From an uncultured Erysipelotrichaceae bacterium (GTDB taxonomy: Bacteria > Bacillota_I > Bacilli_A > Erysipelotrichales > Erysipelotrichaceae), in assembly GCA_934675465.1 (NCBI GenBank), contig CAKUQM010000006.1:1-61636 (forward strand): a DNA stretch of 61,636 nt, read 5' to 3'. The notes beneath the pieces are model-generated. The model had not been told where the DNA came from, searched no databases, and saw only the letters and a program-made list of their open reading frames with translations. Made by a program: the position numbers and the translations under genes. This document shows positions 26,779 through 35,615 of the stretch, piece after piece. Every line of letters begins with the position of its first letter. Within the stretch, counting starts at the first letter, position 1.

Positions 26779-28017
26779 CTATCTTCTAATTTGATTTAGA
26801 TTTAATCTTCTAGTATGAGCAATCGGTGTCCACTCAACTTTCTTAAATAAGGCAACAATTGTGATCGGCATATACGTAAGCATAAATATTGGACAAGTAA
26901 AGATATAAATAATCTTCTTCAAATTTGTACAATAAATATTCTTCCATTCCTTTAGCGTTGTTAATAGGGAGATGATGAACAATATAAGATACATCCCTAA
27001 GAAAACATTAAACAAACTACTAAATAAATATATAAATGAATTGTTTAATAAGAAGCGATCAAGAATATAAGTTATATTAACAACAAAACTAATAAAACTT
27101 ATTATTCCTGCAGGAGCCGAGTTCATTAGCATGTCATAGCTTGAGAAATCACCCTTAAAGGCTTTTTTAATAAGCTCTAATCCATATTTGTTTAAAACTT
27201 GAATTACCCCCTTAGACCATCTTAATCTTTGATTAAAAGACTGTTTAAAGCTTGTAGGCTGTTCATCATAAACAACAGCTTTATCAGCATAGCCAATCTT
27301 TATATCTTTTAACACGCTATCAACACTAAACTCGATATCTTCTGTCAACAAGAAGTAGTTCCACCCACCATTGTTTTCTACTAATTCATTTGAAACTAAG
27401 AAACCAGTGCCACTTATTGCACAACTAGAATTAATAATCATTCTAGAAGCATTTAAATGAGCTGATTCATGTAAATACCACAAACCATAACCAGCACTAA
27501 TCCAATTATCACCATAATTTTTAGAATTACGATAAGAAGTAACTGCTTGATAACCTTCGTTATACACTCTATTTATTTCCTTAATAAAGTCTTTATCTAC
27601 GATGTTGTCGGCATCAAAGACAAGATATGCATCATAATGCTTATTTATTTGTTTAATCTTATTTAACAAATAATTTAAGACATAACCCTTACCTACTTCA
27701 ACAGAATTAAATCTTTTATATACAATAGCACCCCTTTGTTTAGCAAGCTCATAAGTATTATCACTACAGTTATCAGCACAAACATAGATATCAACATAAT
27801 CACTTGGATAGTTTTGATTCTTAAGACTATCTATAAGATTACCAATGACCTGCTCCTCATTTCTAGCCGCAATTAGAATCGCATATCTATTTGTTTTGTC
27901 ATTAATAACTCTAGCCTTATTTCTTACAAATAATGGCAAGAATAAATATAATGCCTGATATGTATAACATAAGATAAATATAATAGTTACAATTTTATTA
28001 AAATAGTCAATATTCAT
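26779..28017 (-). CDS. Family 2 membrane glycosyltransferase (processive synthase type)
   Basis: 412 residues: one N-terminal membrane segment (about 10-30), a cytosolic GT-A domain, and three to four C-terminal segments (about 305-395). GT2 motifs are in order: ILIAARNEE, VCADNCSDNT, VFDADNIVD (the DxD), GTGFLVS, LLTEDIEFS (TED) and QRLRWSKG (Q-x-x-RW). The last two are signatures of processive synthases such as cellulose, hyaluronan and poly-N-acetylglucosamine synthases. The polymer is not identifiable. GGGAG precedes the ATG. Its promoter contains 9-bp tandem repeats (28032-28067). Confidence 0.88.
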   Translation of the reverse strand: MNIDYFNKIVTIIFILCYTYQALYLFLPLFVRNKARVINDKTNRYAILIAARNEEQVIGNLIDSLKNQNYPSDYVDIYVCADNCSDNTYELAKQRGAIVYKRFNSVEVGKGYVLNYLLNKIKQINKHYDAYLVFDADNIVDKDFIKEINRVYNEGYQAVTSYRNSKNYGDNWISAGYGLWYLHESAHLNASRMIINSSCAISGTGFLVSNELVENNGGWNYFLLTEDIEFSVDSVLKDIKIGYADKAVVYDEQPTSFKQSFNQRLRWSKGVIQVLNKYGLELIKKAFKGDFSSYDMLMNSAPAGIISFISFVVNITYILDRFLLNNSFIYLFSSLFNVFLGMYLILFIISLLTTLKEWKNIYCTNLKKIIYIFTCPIFMLTYMPITIVALFKKVEWTPIAHTRRLNLNQIRR

Positions 28018-28031
28018 AAATCTACTCCCTC

Positions 28032-28067
28032 TGTATTATTTGTACTATCTGTATTAATTGTATTAGT
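28032..28067. repeat. Four tandem 9-bp repeats in the glycosyltransferase promoter
   Basis: TGTATTATT, TGTACTATC, TGTATTAAT, TGTATTAGT lie end to end. Read on the gene's strand each unit gives an A/T-rich TAATACA-like block. The inferred -10 lies inside the array. Confidence 0.8.
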
Positions 28068-28086
28068 CATTATATTTATTTGTCAA
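28057..28086 (-). promoter_or_regulatory. Promoter of the glycosyltransferase gene
   Basis: -35 TTGACA (28086-28081), 18-base spacer, -10 TACAAT (28062-28057). The -10 falls within the 9-bp tandem repeats. Confidence 0.6.
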
Positions 28087-28109
28087 CAAAAAAAGAGCAA
28101 AGTGCTCTT
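28087..28109 (-). terminator. Terminator after the amino-acid ABC transporter operon
   Basis: AGAGC and GCTCT (28094-28098 and 28104-28108) with a T run on the minus strand; overlaps the stop codon of the ATPase gene. Confidence 0.8.
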
Positions 28110-28854
28110 AGTACATTACTTTACTTAAGAACAACTTCGCTCTATCAGTCTTTGGATTATCAAAGAAATCTTTCGCATTGTTTTCTTCGATAATCTTGCC
28201 ATCTTCCAAGAAAACAATTCGATTTGCCACTGTCTTACAGAAACCCATTTCATGAGTAACGATAACCATAGTCATACCCTCTTTTGCCAATTCCTTCATT
28301 ACTTCAAGAACCTCGATAACCATTTCAGGATCTAGGGCACTAGTCGGCTCATCAAACAACATTATCTCAGGATTTAAACATAAGGCTCTTGCGATGGCAA
28401 CTCTTTGTTTCTGACCACCTGATAAGTTATTTGGATACTCATTCTTTTTATCTGCTAAACCTACTCTATCTAGATAACCTAGGGCAATCGTTTCTGCTTC
28501 ATTCTTATCCATTTTTAAGACATTAATAAGTGCCAGTGTTAAATTATCTATTACCGTCATATTAGGAAATAAGTTGAAATGTTGGAAAACAAAGCCCATA
28601 TGACTTCTTAATTCTTTAAACTTTACAGGATTATTTGAATCTAAAAGTTCATCATTAATATAAATATTTCCTTTTTCAGGAATTTCAAGTCCTTCTATAC
28701 ATCTTAAAAGTGTTGATTTACCTGAACCAGAAGGACCAATCAAACAAACAATTTCACCTTTTTTAACTTCTAATGAAACATTATTTACGGCCTTTAAATG
28801 ATTTTTAACACCGGAAACAACGAAAGATTTTGTAATATTTTCTACCTTAATCAC
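28108..28854 (-). CDS. glnQ: Polar amino-acid ABC transporter ATPase (GlnQ type)
   Basis: A 248-residue ATPase that energises amino-acid import. Walker A GPSGSGKST (about 40-48), Q-loop VFQHFNLF, signature LSGGQKQRVAIARAL, Walker B MLFDEPTSALD and the switch His in VTHEMGF are all present. It starts at a GTG that overlaps the permease stop codon, which couples their translation. It is the last gene of a three-gene operon (binding protein, permease, ATPase) led by a T-box. The specific amino acid is unknown; the symbol names the family only. Confidence 0.93.
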   Translation of the reverse strand: MIKVENITKSFVVSGVKNHLKAVNNVSLEVKKGEIVCLIGPSGSGKSTLLRCIEGLEIPEKGNIYINDELLDSNNPVKFKELRSHMGFVFQHFNLFPNMTVIDNLTLALINVLKMDKNEAETIALGYLDRVGLADKKNEYPNNLSGGQKQRVAIARALCLNPEIMLFDEPTSALDPEMVIEVLEVMKELAKEGMTMVIVTHEMGFCKTVANRIVFLEDGKIIEENNAKDFFDNPKTDRAKLFLSKVMY

Positions 28855-29530
28855 TTAACGCCAACCCCATTTCTATTTTCTTTCCAATTAAAGATATCAC
28901 TATAGTGATAATCAAATAATATACAGCTGCTATACAATATGGAGACATAACATCATAATAGTTAGTTCCAAGAATTTGAGCACCCTTCAAAAGCTCAACC
29001 GCACCTATCGTACTGATTAAAGATGTATCCTTAGTAAGCGTAATAAGCTCGGATATCATTGGTGGTACGATATGTTTAAAAGCTTGTGGCAAGATAACAA
29101 ATTTCATAGTCTGAAATTTACTCAAGCCTAGAGTTTCACAAGCCTCTGTTTGGCCCTTATCAACCGCATTAATACCAGATCTAATAAGTTCTGTTTGATA
29201 CGCACCAGAATTGATAGACATAGCCACAACGCCAATCAAATAAGGATTCATTCTCATAATCTTTCCACTAAAGGCAGTATAGATAGATGGAATAACCGAG
29301 AAGATAATCAAGATTTGAAGTAGCATCGGTGTGCCTCTTATTACTTCAACATAAATATTAGCTAAGCCCTTTAAAATAATATTCTTACTTCTTTTGCCAC
29401 ACGATCCTAGTATCCCTAATATGAGGCCAAAGAAAAGGGATAGAATGGCAATCCCTACCGAATATCCGGTGCCTTTTAATAGGTATAATAGATTTTCAAG
29501 TGTAAAGATTTCTTTAAACGCAATAAACAT
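28847..29530 (-). CDS. Amino-acid ABC transporter permease
   Basis: 227 residues with about five membrane segments of the HisM/GlnP type. The ATPase-contact loop is visible as EACETLGLSKFQTMKFVILPQA (about 130-151), matching the EAA motif. GAGGG lies just before the ATG. It sits between the binding-protein gene and the ATPase gene, overlapping the latter by 8 bases, and works as a dimer in the membrane with GlnQ. Confidence 0.93.
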   Translation of the reverse strand: MFIAFKEIFTLENLLYLLKGTGYSVGIAILSLFFGLILGILGSCGKRSKNIILKGLANIYVEVIRGTPMLLQILIIFSVIPSIYTAFSGKIMRMNPYLIGVVAMSINSGAYQTELIRSGINAVDKGQTEACETLGLSKFQTMKFVILPQAFKHIVPPMISELITLTKDTSLISTIGAVELLKGAQILGTNYYDVMSPYCIAAVYYLIITIVISLIGKKIEMGLALSD

Positions 29531-29546
29531 TTCTATCCCTCACATA

Positions 29547-30326
29547 CTATTTAACTTCAATTGGTGAAATTTGATACTGTTCACAAAGTGACTCATATCC
29601 ATCAGATGCAATAAATAATTCAATAGCTTGATTAATAATCGCAAGAGTTTCATCATCACCCTTACCAACAACGATATAGCTATATTCGTTCTCAAGAGCT
29701 TCATCAAGAACAACATATTTACCAGTAGATGCATAAGAAGTTGCTACAGCTTCATCAAGTACAACTGCATCGTATTGTTGAGCATCAAGACCTGGAATCA
29801 TATCATTAACTGATTGAATTGAAGATACATTTTCTTTACCAAAAGTTTCTTGAGCAAGTTTTTCATCAGTTGATCCTGTTTGAGCAGCAAGTTTTTTACC
29901 TTGTAAATCAGCTAATGTTGAATAGCCACTATCAGCTAATACCATCACAACTTCTTTTGCACCAGCATATGGAGTTGAGAAAGTAATTGCTTTTTCTCTT
30001 TCCTCGCTCCAAGTAAAACCAGAAACACCGCAATTTAATTGACCACCTTGGATTTGAGTGATGATATTATCGAAACTCATTTGATAGATTTCAAACTTAT
30101 AAGTTTTGCCATTAGCTTCACTTAAAAGTTTTTCCATTGAATTTAACATATCGATATCAAAACCAACAAGATTACCAGCAGTATCTAAAGATTCATAAGG
30201 TGCATAGTCTGGAGATAGACCGACAGAAATAGTTACAGTATCATCGTCTGTAGTATCTTTAGACGAACATGCAAATAGACACATAGCCATCATCATAACA
30301 GCCAATAAAGATAATAATTTTTTCAT
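29547..30326 (-). CDS. Amino-acid ABC transporter substrate-binding lipoprotein
   Basis: 259 residues. A type II signal peptide (MKKLLSLLAVMMMAMCLFAC) ends in the lipobox LFAC, so the protein is tethered outside the membrane. The SBP_bac_3 fold motifs SPDYAPYESLDTAGNLVGFDIDM and SGFTWSEEREKAITFSTPY fit polar amino-acid receptors of the GlnH/FliY kind. GGAAGG lies 8 bases before the ATG. Expression is governed by the T-box just upstream. The ligand cannot be read from the sequence, though the T-box implies that it is a proteinogenic amino acid. Confidence 0.92.
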   Translation of the reverse strand: MKKLLSLLAVMMMAMCLFACSSKDTTDDDTVTISVGLSPDYAPYESLDTAGNLVGFDIDMLNSMEKLLSEANGKTYKFEIYQMSFDNIITQIQGGQLNCGVSGFTWSEEREKAITFSTPYAGAKEVVMVLADSGYSTLADLQGKKLAAQTGSTDEKLAQETFGKENVSSIQSVNDMIPGLDAQQYDAVVLDEAVATSYASTGKYVVLDEALENEYSYIVVGKGDDETLAIINQAIELFIASDGYESLCEQYQISPIEVK

Positions 30327-30349
30327 AATACATTCCTTCCTTGACGGCT

Positions 30350-30612
30350 ATAAAATAAAAAGCCGTCGATATTTTTCATAAAGACGACTTAAAAAAATCG
30401 CGGTACCACTTTATTTGCTCAGCAAATCTGAACCACCTCAACTTTAACGACAGTTAACGACTATCCCTACTGTTAGTTCAAGCTAGTATCTCCAAGGCGC
30501 GCTTCCTTGTGTATTACTTGCCTACTTTCACCAAACCAGGCTCGCTTTTAAAGTACGTTCACAAGTACTATTCCTTTTCATCGATATACATTATCTTAAA
30601 CTAAAAAATGAA
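30350..30612 (-). promoter_or_regulatory. T-box riboswitch controlling the amino-acid ABC transporter
   Basis: On the minus strand the leader holds the T-box core AGTGGTACCGCGA (30410-30398), an upstream Stem I region with an AGTA motif, and a terminator (GTCGTC ... GACGGC, 30388-30362, then a T run) just before the binding-protein gene. The promoter is TTGACA (30620-30615) with a -10 near AAGATAAT. Uncharged tRNA should pair with the T-box and stabilise the antiterminator. The likely specifier region reads GATACTAGC (near 30490); which triplet is read is unresolved. Confidence 0.85.
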
Positions 30613-30665
30613 AGTGTCAATACATTTTCATGAAAATATTTTACAGTATATGAAAATATTTTCAT

Positions 30666-31451
30666 TCATTCTTGCCAAGGACAAATAGAAACATAACCAG
30701 AATTTGTTAATTCATCTAAATATATACAAACATTACCCATACTAGTATCTAAACCAGAAACAATAGAATAATATTTATCCAACATAGATAAACCAGTCCA
30801 TGAGACAAAACAAATATTACCATCTTTCATGATGACTTCCATCATATTTTCATCATATGAAAAAGAATATCTATTAATCTCCGATATTTCATTTATCGTC
30901 TTTTGGTCAATGTTTTTAAAACCTCTCAACACTGTATTTAATTGTTCACTTGTAAAACCAGTCATCTCTGGAAGTTTACTCATAAGATATTTATTTGAAT
31001 CATTTATTTCGACATTTGTGCCATCTACAAAAATTATTTCTTGATAAGAACCGATAGTTGTATAAGCAATTTGTTTCTTTTCACAAACATCTATCTCAAC
31101 AACTTGATCATCTAATTTCTTTACTTTTACACTATCAAAATAAGGAGACTTTAGCATCCTTTTTTCACTCATATTAGTTGATGTAAAAAAGTACTTGTTG
31201 TTTTCAGTTAAACCACTCAATCTAACCACATCACTATCTGTTAGGTAATAATTGCCTTTCACACTGATATGATAAATATTTGAGTAACTAGATAAAAAGA
31301 ACATTAGACAAAGTATTATAAAGCCCGTAATGATTCCGATTAGAAAATAAAGGTTTTTAAATCCTTTAAATAAAGAAGCGCTTTTCGCATCGCTTCTCTT
31401 TTTTCTTAAGAAAGTTTCGTCTAATTTTATTTTAGAACCATTCTCTAACAA
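30666..31451 (-). CDS. divIB: Cell-division protein DivIB/FtsQ
   Basis: 261 residues: a basic cytosolic tail, one membrane segment (about 33-52) and an extracellular POTRA domain (ISVKGNYYLTDSDVVRLSGL) followed by the beta domain. It is part of the DivIB-DivIC-FtsL complex at the septum. The only plausible start is TTG 31451, which overlaps the murB stop and has GGAG upstream. The order murG-murB-divIB is the same as in many Firmicutes division clusters. Confidence 0.85.
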   Translation of the reverse strand: MLENGSKIKLDETFLRKKRSDAKSASLFKGFKNLYFLIGIITGFIILCLMFFLSSYSNIYHISVKGNYYLTDSDVVRLSGLTENNKYFFTSTNMSEKRMLKSPYFDSVKVKKLDDQVVEIDVCEKKQIAYTTIGSYQEIIFVDGTNVEINDSNKYLMSKLPEMTGFTSEQLNTVLRGFKNIDQKTINEISEINRYSFSYDENMMEVIMKDGNICFVSWTGLSMLDKYYSIVSGLDTSMGNVCIYLDELTNSGYVSICPWQE

Positions 31452-32332
31452 TTGAACTTCTCCACTTCCATTATCAACTTAACATCAAATTTCTTTTTAA
31501 CTTCTTCTTGAGCTTTTAAAGCTAAAGCCAAATAATCTTCACCAGTACCACCACCTGCATTAATAATGAAATTAGGATGTTTAGCACTGATTTCAGCTCC
31601 ATTCATATTAGCCCCTCTAAGACCTACTTCGTCGATATATTTCCAGGCAAAACCGCCCTCTGGATTTCTAAAACATGAACCAGCACTCGGCTTATCTAAA
31701 GGCTGAGTGTCCATTCTTCTATTTTTTCTATCCTTAATTAAATCTAAAATTTCATCAGCATCACCATGTTCAAGTGTCATATAACAAGCAATCACAATCC
31801 ACCTTGGATGTTCTTGGAAAATAGAATAACGATAAGACAACTTAAGTTCATCTTTCTTCATCCTACAGATTTCGCCATCTTTTAATACTAAAACCTCAGT
31901 GACCACATCAGCCATAGATTTTTTATAAGCACCTGCATTCATATATACAAGACCACCTACACTTCCTGGAATCCCTGAGGCAAATTCCAAACCACTTAAT
32001 CCAAGTTTTGCGATAGACATACATAAGAAAGGCATCATGACACCAGCTTCTACATATAGTTGGTCATTATATACTTCAAAGTTATTAAAATTCTTTAACG
32101 AAATAATCACACCTTCAAAGCGTGATGATCCACAAATCAAATTAGAACCATTGCCAATAACTTTAAAAGGAATATGTTCAGTTTTGACAAAATCAATTAT
32201 TTCCTTTAAACAAGCCAAGTTATATGGTTCTACATAATGAGCAATCTCACCACCCATCTTAACGGTAGTAAGCTTACTAAAAGTTTTATCATCGCGATAA
32301 TTTCCGCGTTCACATAAAAATTCTTTAATCAT
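31445..32332 (-). CDS. murB: UDP-N-acetylenolpyruvoylglucosamine reductase
   Basis: 295 residues, the type IIb length usual in Firmicutes. FAD-binding blocks IGNGSNLICG and GIPGSVGGLVYMNAGAY are present, with the proton-donor Ser in PSAGSCFRNP and the closing segment HPNFIINAGGGT. It makes UDP-N-acetylmuramic acid in the cytosol. Its ATG overlaps the murG stop by 4 bases, so translation is coupled. Confidence 0.95.
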   Translation of the reverse strand: MIKEFLCERGNYRDDKTFSKLTTVKMGGEIAHYVEPYNLACLKEIIDFVKTEHIPFKVIGNGSNLICGSSRFEGVIISLKNFNNFEVYNDQLYVEAGVMMPFLCMSIAKLGLSGLEFASGIPGSVGGLVYMNAGAYKKSMADVVTEVLVLKDGEICRMKKDELKLSYRYSIFQEHPRWIVIACYMTLEHGDADEILDLIKDRKNRRMDTQPLDKPSAGSCFRNPEGGFAWKYIDEVGLRGANMNGAEISAKHPNFIINAGGGTGEDYLALALKAQEEVKKKFDVKLIMEVEKFNC

Positions 32333-33387
32333 AATTTCTCTACTTTTTCAATAATATCTTCAATAACAGTGCTATTTGCCATACTTCTAGCATTATTAGC
32401 TAAACTGTTTAGGGTATCTACATCATTTATTATACTATCAATCTTTTCTTTTAAAGAAATAGCGCTTAAATCTTTCTCCTCAATCATCAAAGCCGCATCA
32501 TTTTTAACAAGTACTAAGGCATTGAAATATTGATGATTATTAGGCACATAAGGAGATGGTATCAATATTGCAGGCATACCTAAAGCTGTGATTTCACACA
32601 AGGTAGTAGCCCCAGCCCTTGAAACCAATAAATCAGAAGCCTTCATGGCCTTAATGCCATCGATTCTTTCTTTAATTACTAAATAATCTTTCTTTTCAGT
32701 TTTACTTACAACATCCTCATAATAGGCACTACCTGTCGCATAGATTACTTGGTATGTACCATCTAACAGCTTAAAGAAATCTATCATTACTTTAGTTACT
32801 GTTTCTGAGCCTAATGAGCCCATGAAAATAACAACCGTCTTTTTATTCTTATCTAATCCTAATTCACTTAAATAGTTATCATCTTTTTTATAATTAAAAG
32901 CTTTACCACTTTGAGGATTACCTAAAATAAAAGTATTAGGATTTTTAAATTGGTCCTTGTCTTCAATATATGAGCCAATTACTAAATCAACTTTTGTGTC
33001 TAGCATTTTATTAGCCTTACCTACAAAAGAATTTTGTTCATGAATTACTGTTTTTAGGCCTAATTTCTTAGCTGCCATAATAACCGGAACTGAAATATAA
33101 TTGCCAAAGCCAATGGCCATATCAAAACCTTTTAATAGTTTTAAGCACTTCCTATAAGCTTTATTCATGCTGAAAACACTTAATACTTTATTAAAAATAT
33201 TGCCTGATGTTGATGTGATATCTAGTCCGATAAATTTAAAACCAGCCTTAGGAATTACATCTTTTTCCATTCTATCAATAGAGCCAAAGAAGACAATCTC
33301 ATTGCCTCTTTTTTCTAATTCTTCTGCAAGTGTTAATGCAGGATATATATGTCCACCGGTACCTCCGGCTACGATTGCGATTTTCAT
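32329..33387 (-). CDS. murG: Lipid II synthase MurG
   Basis: 352 residues from ATG 33387; a longer frame to 33432 adds 15 residues that are not part of the family. Motifs: AGGTGGHIYPA at the N-terminus, HEQNSFVGKANK, the donor-binding GSLGSETV, and SRAGATTLCEITALGMPAILIPSP. MurG adds GlcNAc to lipid I on the inner membrane face. First gene of the murG-murB-divIB unit. Confidence 0.95.
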   Translation of the reverse strand: MKIAIVAGGTGGHIYPALTLAEELEKRGNEIVFFGSIDRMEKDVIPKAGFKFIGLDITSTSGNIFNKVLSVFSMNKAYRKCLKLLKGFDMAIGFGNYISVPVIMAAKKLGLKTVIHEQNSFVGKANKMLDTKVDLVIGSYIEDKDQFKNPNTFILGNPQSGKAFNYKKDDNYLSELGLDKNKKTVVIFMGSLGSETVTKVMIDFFKLLDGTYQVIYATGSAYYEDVVSKTEKKDYLVIKERIDGIKAMKASDLLVSRAGATTLCEITALGMPAILIPSPYVPNNHQYFNALVLVKNDAALMIEEKDLSAISLKEKIDSIINDVDTLNSLANNARSMANSTVIEDIIEKVEKL

Positions 33388-33403
33388 AAGACCTATTGTA
33401 CCA

Positions 33404-33661
33404 TCATTTAACTTCACGTTTAAGTTCATCATGCACCGACTTAACTCTTTTCTTAGGTTTAATTGGAATTAAACCAATTAACTTAAAAGTGATAATTGGA
33501 TTCACAACTATCAACATAAGAAGCATTAAGCCTGAATGCACATAATAAGAAGTAGATATCATATCTACAAAATTATTAAGACAAAAGAATTCAAATAAGC
33601 CAAGTAAAATATAGATTAAACATGAGCTTATAAAATAAATAAAACGATATAGTTTTTTCAT
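33404..33661 (-). CDS. Small two-segment membrane protein
   Basis: 85 residues with two hydrophobic segments (about 5-28 and 40-66) and a basic tail (KPKKRVKSVHDELKREVK). No family recognised. It ends 17 bases before murG on the same strand, and its ribosome-binding site is weak (ATAGGG). It may be a small division- or envelope-associated protein, but that is position-based inference. Confidence 0.5.
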   Translation of the reverse strand: MKKLYRFIYFISSCLIYILLGLFEFFCLNNFVDMISTSYYVHSGLMLLMLIVVNPIITFKLIGLIPIKPKKRVKSVHDELKREVK

Positions 33662-33740
33662 CCCTATTATTCTATAACATTTAGGTCATATTGCTAGGAT
33701 AAAAACTCACACATGTTATAATCAAGACGAGGTGAAAAGT

Positions 33741-34637
33741 ATGTTTGATTTAATAATAATTGGTGGTGGTCCTGCGGGACTTAGTGCTGCAATATATGGT
33801 AGTCGTGCTAATCTTAAGGTTGGCATTATCGAGCCATTGTCACTTGGCGGCAAATTAATTAAGATTGATAAGATTGAAAATTATCCATCTTTTGAAGAAA
33901 TTACAGGTTTTGAATTAGCAGATAAGCTCGCAAGCCATACTAATTCTTTCAAGCCTAAAATTATAAACGCTGAGGTTAAGTCTATCAATGAACATATCAT
34001 TACTTTAGATGATGGAAAAGAAATAGAAGCTAAGGCCATTATTATTGCCTCTGGTTCTAAGGAAAAAGAATTGGACTTAGAAAAGGCAAACGATTATATT
34101 GGCAAGGGCATTTCTTATTGTGCAGTCTGTGATGGTTTCTTCTATCGTAAAAAAGATATCGTGATTGTGGGTGGTGGTAATAGTGCTTTACAAGAAGCTT
34201 TATATTTAAGCAATATCGTAAATTCAATCACAATCATCATTAGAAGAGATGAATTTAGAGCAGATGCAACTTTGGTTGATAAGATTGGTCAAGATCCTAA
34301 GATTAAAGTCATTAAGAATGTCTTGCCATATAAGTTATTAATAAGTGATGATAAGATTTCCGGTTTACAAGTAAAGAATAAGTTAGATGATTCAATAATG
34401 GATATTGAATGTCAAGGAATCTTCCCATATCTTGGTTCCATCCCAAATACTTCATTTGTACCTAGTAGTATTTTAGATGAATATGGATATGTTGTAGTTG
34501 ATGAAGATATGAAAACTAGTATTCCTTATATCTTTGGTGCAGGTGATGTTACTAATACTCATTTAAGACAGATTATTACGGCCTGTGGTGATGGTGCTAG
34601 AGCTGCAACAAGTGTCATTAAATATTTGAATAAGTAA
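33741..34637 (+). CDS. trxB: Thioredoxin reductase
   Basis: 298 residues. FAD-binding GGGPAGLSAAIYGSR, redox-active CAVC in SYCAVCDGFFYR (two Cys separated by Ala-Val), NADPH-binding VGGGNSALQEA and the C-terminal GAGDVTN. It reduces thioredoxin with NADPH in the cytosol. ATG 33741 is preferred over GTG 33732 because GAGGTG (33729-33734) is correctly spaced for it. An extended -10 (TGTTATAAT, 33714-33722) lies just upstream. It faces efp, sharing a bidirectional terminator. Confidence 0.93.
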   Translation: MFDLIIIGGGPAGLSAAIYGSRANLKVGIIEPLSLGGKLIKIDKIENYPSFEEITGFELADKLASHTNSFKPKIINAEVKSINEHIITLDDGKEIEAKAIIIASGSKEKELDLEKANDYIGKGISYCAVCDGFFYRKKDIVIVGGGNSALQEALYLSNIVNSITIIIRRDEFRADATLVDKIGQDPKIKVIKNVLPYKLLISDDKISGLQVKNKLDDSIMDIECQGIFPYLGSIPNTSFVPSSILDEYGYVVVDEDMKTSIPYIFGAGDVTNTHLRQIITACGDGARAATSVIKYLNK

Positions 34638-34640
34638 ACA

Positions 34641-34662
34641 AAAAGCCCAAATATGGGCTTTT
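34641..34662. terminator. Bidirectional terminator between trxB and efp
   Basis: AAAAGCCC (34641-34648), six-base loop, GGGCTTTT (34655-34662). Confidence 0.85.
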
Positions 34663-34664
34663 AA

Positions 34665-35222
34665 TTATGCTCTTGAAGAATATTTACCATCAATAGTAGA
34701 AACGATAATCTTTTCACCATTGTTGATAAACATTGGAACTTTAACTTGTAAACCTGTTTCACATACCGCATTCTTTAATGCTGAAGTTGCAGTATCACCC
34801 TTAACAGCCAATTCACATTCAACTAATTCTAGGGCAACCTTATCAGGTAAAGAGATACCTAGGATTTCACCTTGGTAGTCCATAACACTTACTTCTAGGT
34901 TTGGAGTTAAGAAGTTCATTTCCCAACTTAAGTTATCCTTTGGAAGTTCGATTTGTTCATAAGTTTCATTATCCATGAACACTAATGTCTCACCAGCATC
35001 ATATAGATATTGCATAGCCTTCTTATCAATAGTAGCCTCGCCTACCTTATCACCACCAATTAAGCTTAATTCCTTAACAACACCAGTTCTTGGCTCCTTA
35101 ACCTTGATTTTAACTTTCATCTTGGCCATTGCAGTCTTATTTAAGGCAATGTCGATACATTGATAAAGTTGATTTTCCCAAGTAAAACATTGACCTGGTT
35201 TAATTTCTGTACAGTTAATCAT
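34665..35222 (-). CDS. efp: Elongation factor P
   Basis: 185 residues, three-domain beta protein that relieves ribosome stalling at polyproline. The KOW-like N-terminal domain (KPGQCFTWENQLYQC), the middle domain and the OB-fold tail are complete. The tip of domain I has ALNKTAMAKM where other EF-Ps carry the modified Lys or Arg loop. It follows the comG operon on the same strand with 33 bases between and a good ribosome-binding site. Confidence 0.94.
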   Translation of the reverse strand: MINCTEIKPGQCFTWENQLYQCIDIALNKTAMAKMKVKIKVKEPRTGVVKELSLIGGDKVGEATIDKKAMQYLYDAGETLVFMDNETYEQIELPKDNLSWEMNFLTPNLEVSVMDYQGEILGISLPDKVALELVECELAVKGDTATSALKNAVCETGLQVKVPMFINNGEKIIVSTIDGKYSSRA

Positions 35223-35255
35223 ATATTCTCCTTTATTTCCTATGTAATTTTAATA

Positions 35256-35615
35256 TCATCTAACTTTATAGTCAATTATCATTCTATCTTCTACATTTAT
35301 TGAAAGATTAATTCCATTGCATTCTAGATAATAAAGATCACCATTAGCTACAACATTAACTACCCCTTCACTAATTTCATAAGTTTCTAATGTTTCATCA
35401 TTACTTAAAATATATTTAGCAGTATTAATCATTTCAGCTTCTGTCTTAAAATCATCATAGAAGTCATTCATATCAAAATAAACTGTATTAGCACAAATTA
35501 GATAATTAGTATAAATCATAATCATCTCTAGTGCCATCATCATAATTATTAGAAAGCTCAGGGAGATGAAAGCTCTTTGCTGAGCCAATATTCTTTTCGT
35601 ATTCCTTATTATCAT
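35256..35615 (-). CDS. comGG: ComGG-like pseudopilus protein
   Basis: 119 residues: a hydrophobic N-terminal helix (about 18-38, LSFLIIMMMALEMIMI) and a short polar domain. Position as the last gene of the comG operon supports ComGG; sequence identity of ComGG proteins is low, so the call rests on location, size and the membrane helix. It overlaps the preceding gene by 110 bases in another frame. Confidence 0.6.
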   Translation of the reverse strand: MIIRNTKRILAQQRAFISLSFLIIMMMALEMIMIYTNYLICANTVYFDMNDFYDDFKTEAEMINTAKYILSNDETLETYEISEGVVNVVANGDLYYLECNGINLSINVEDRMIIDYKVR

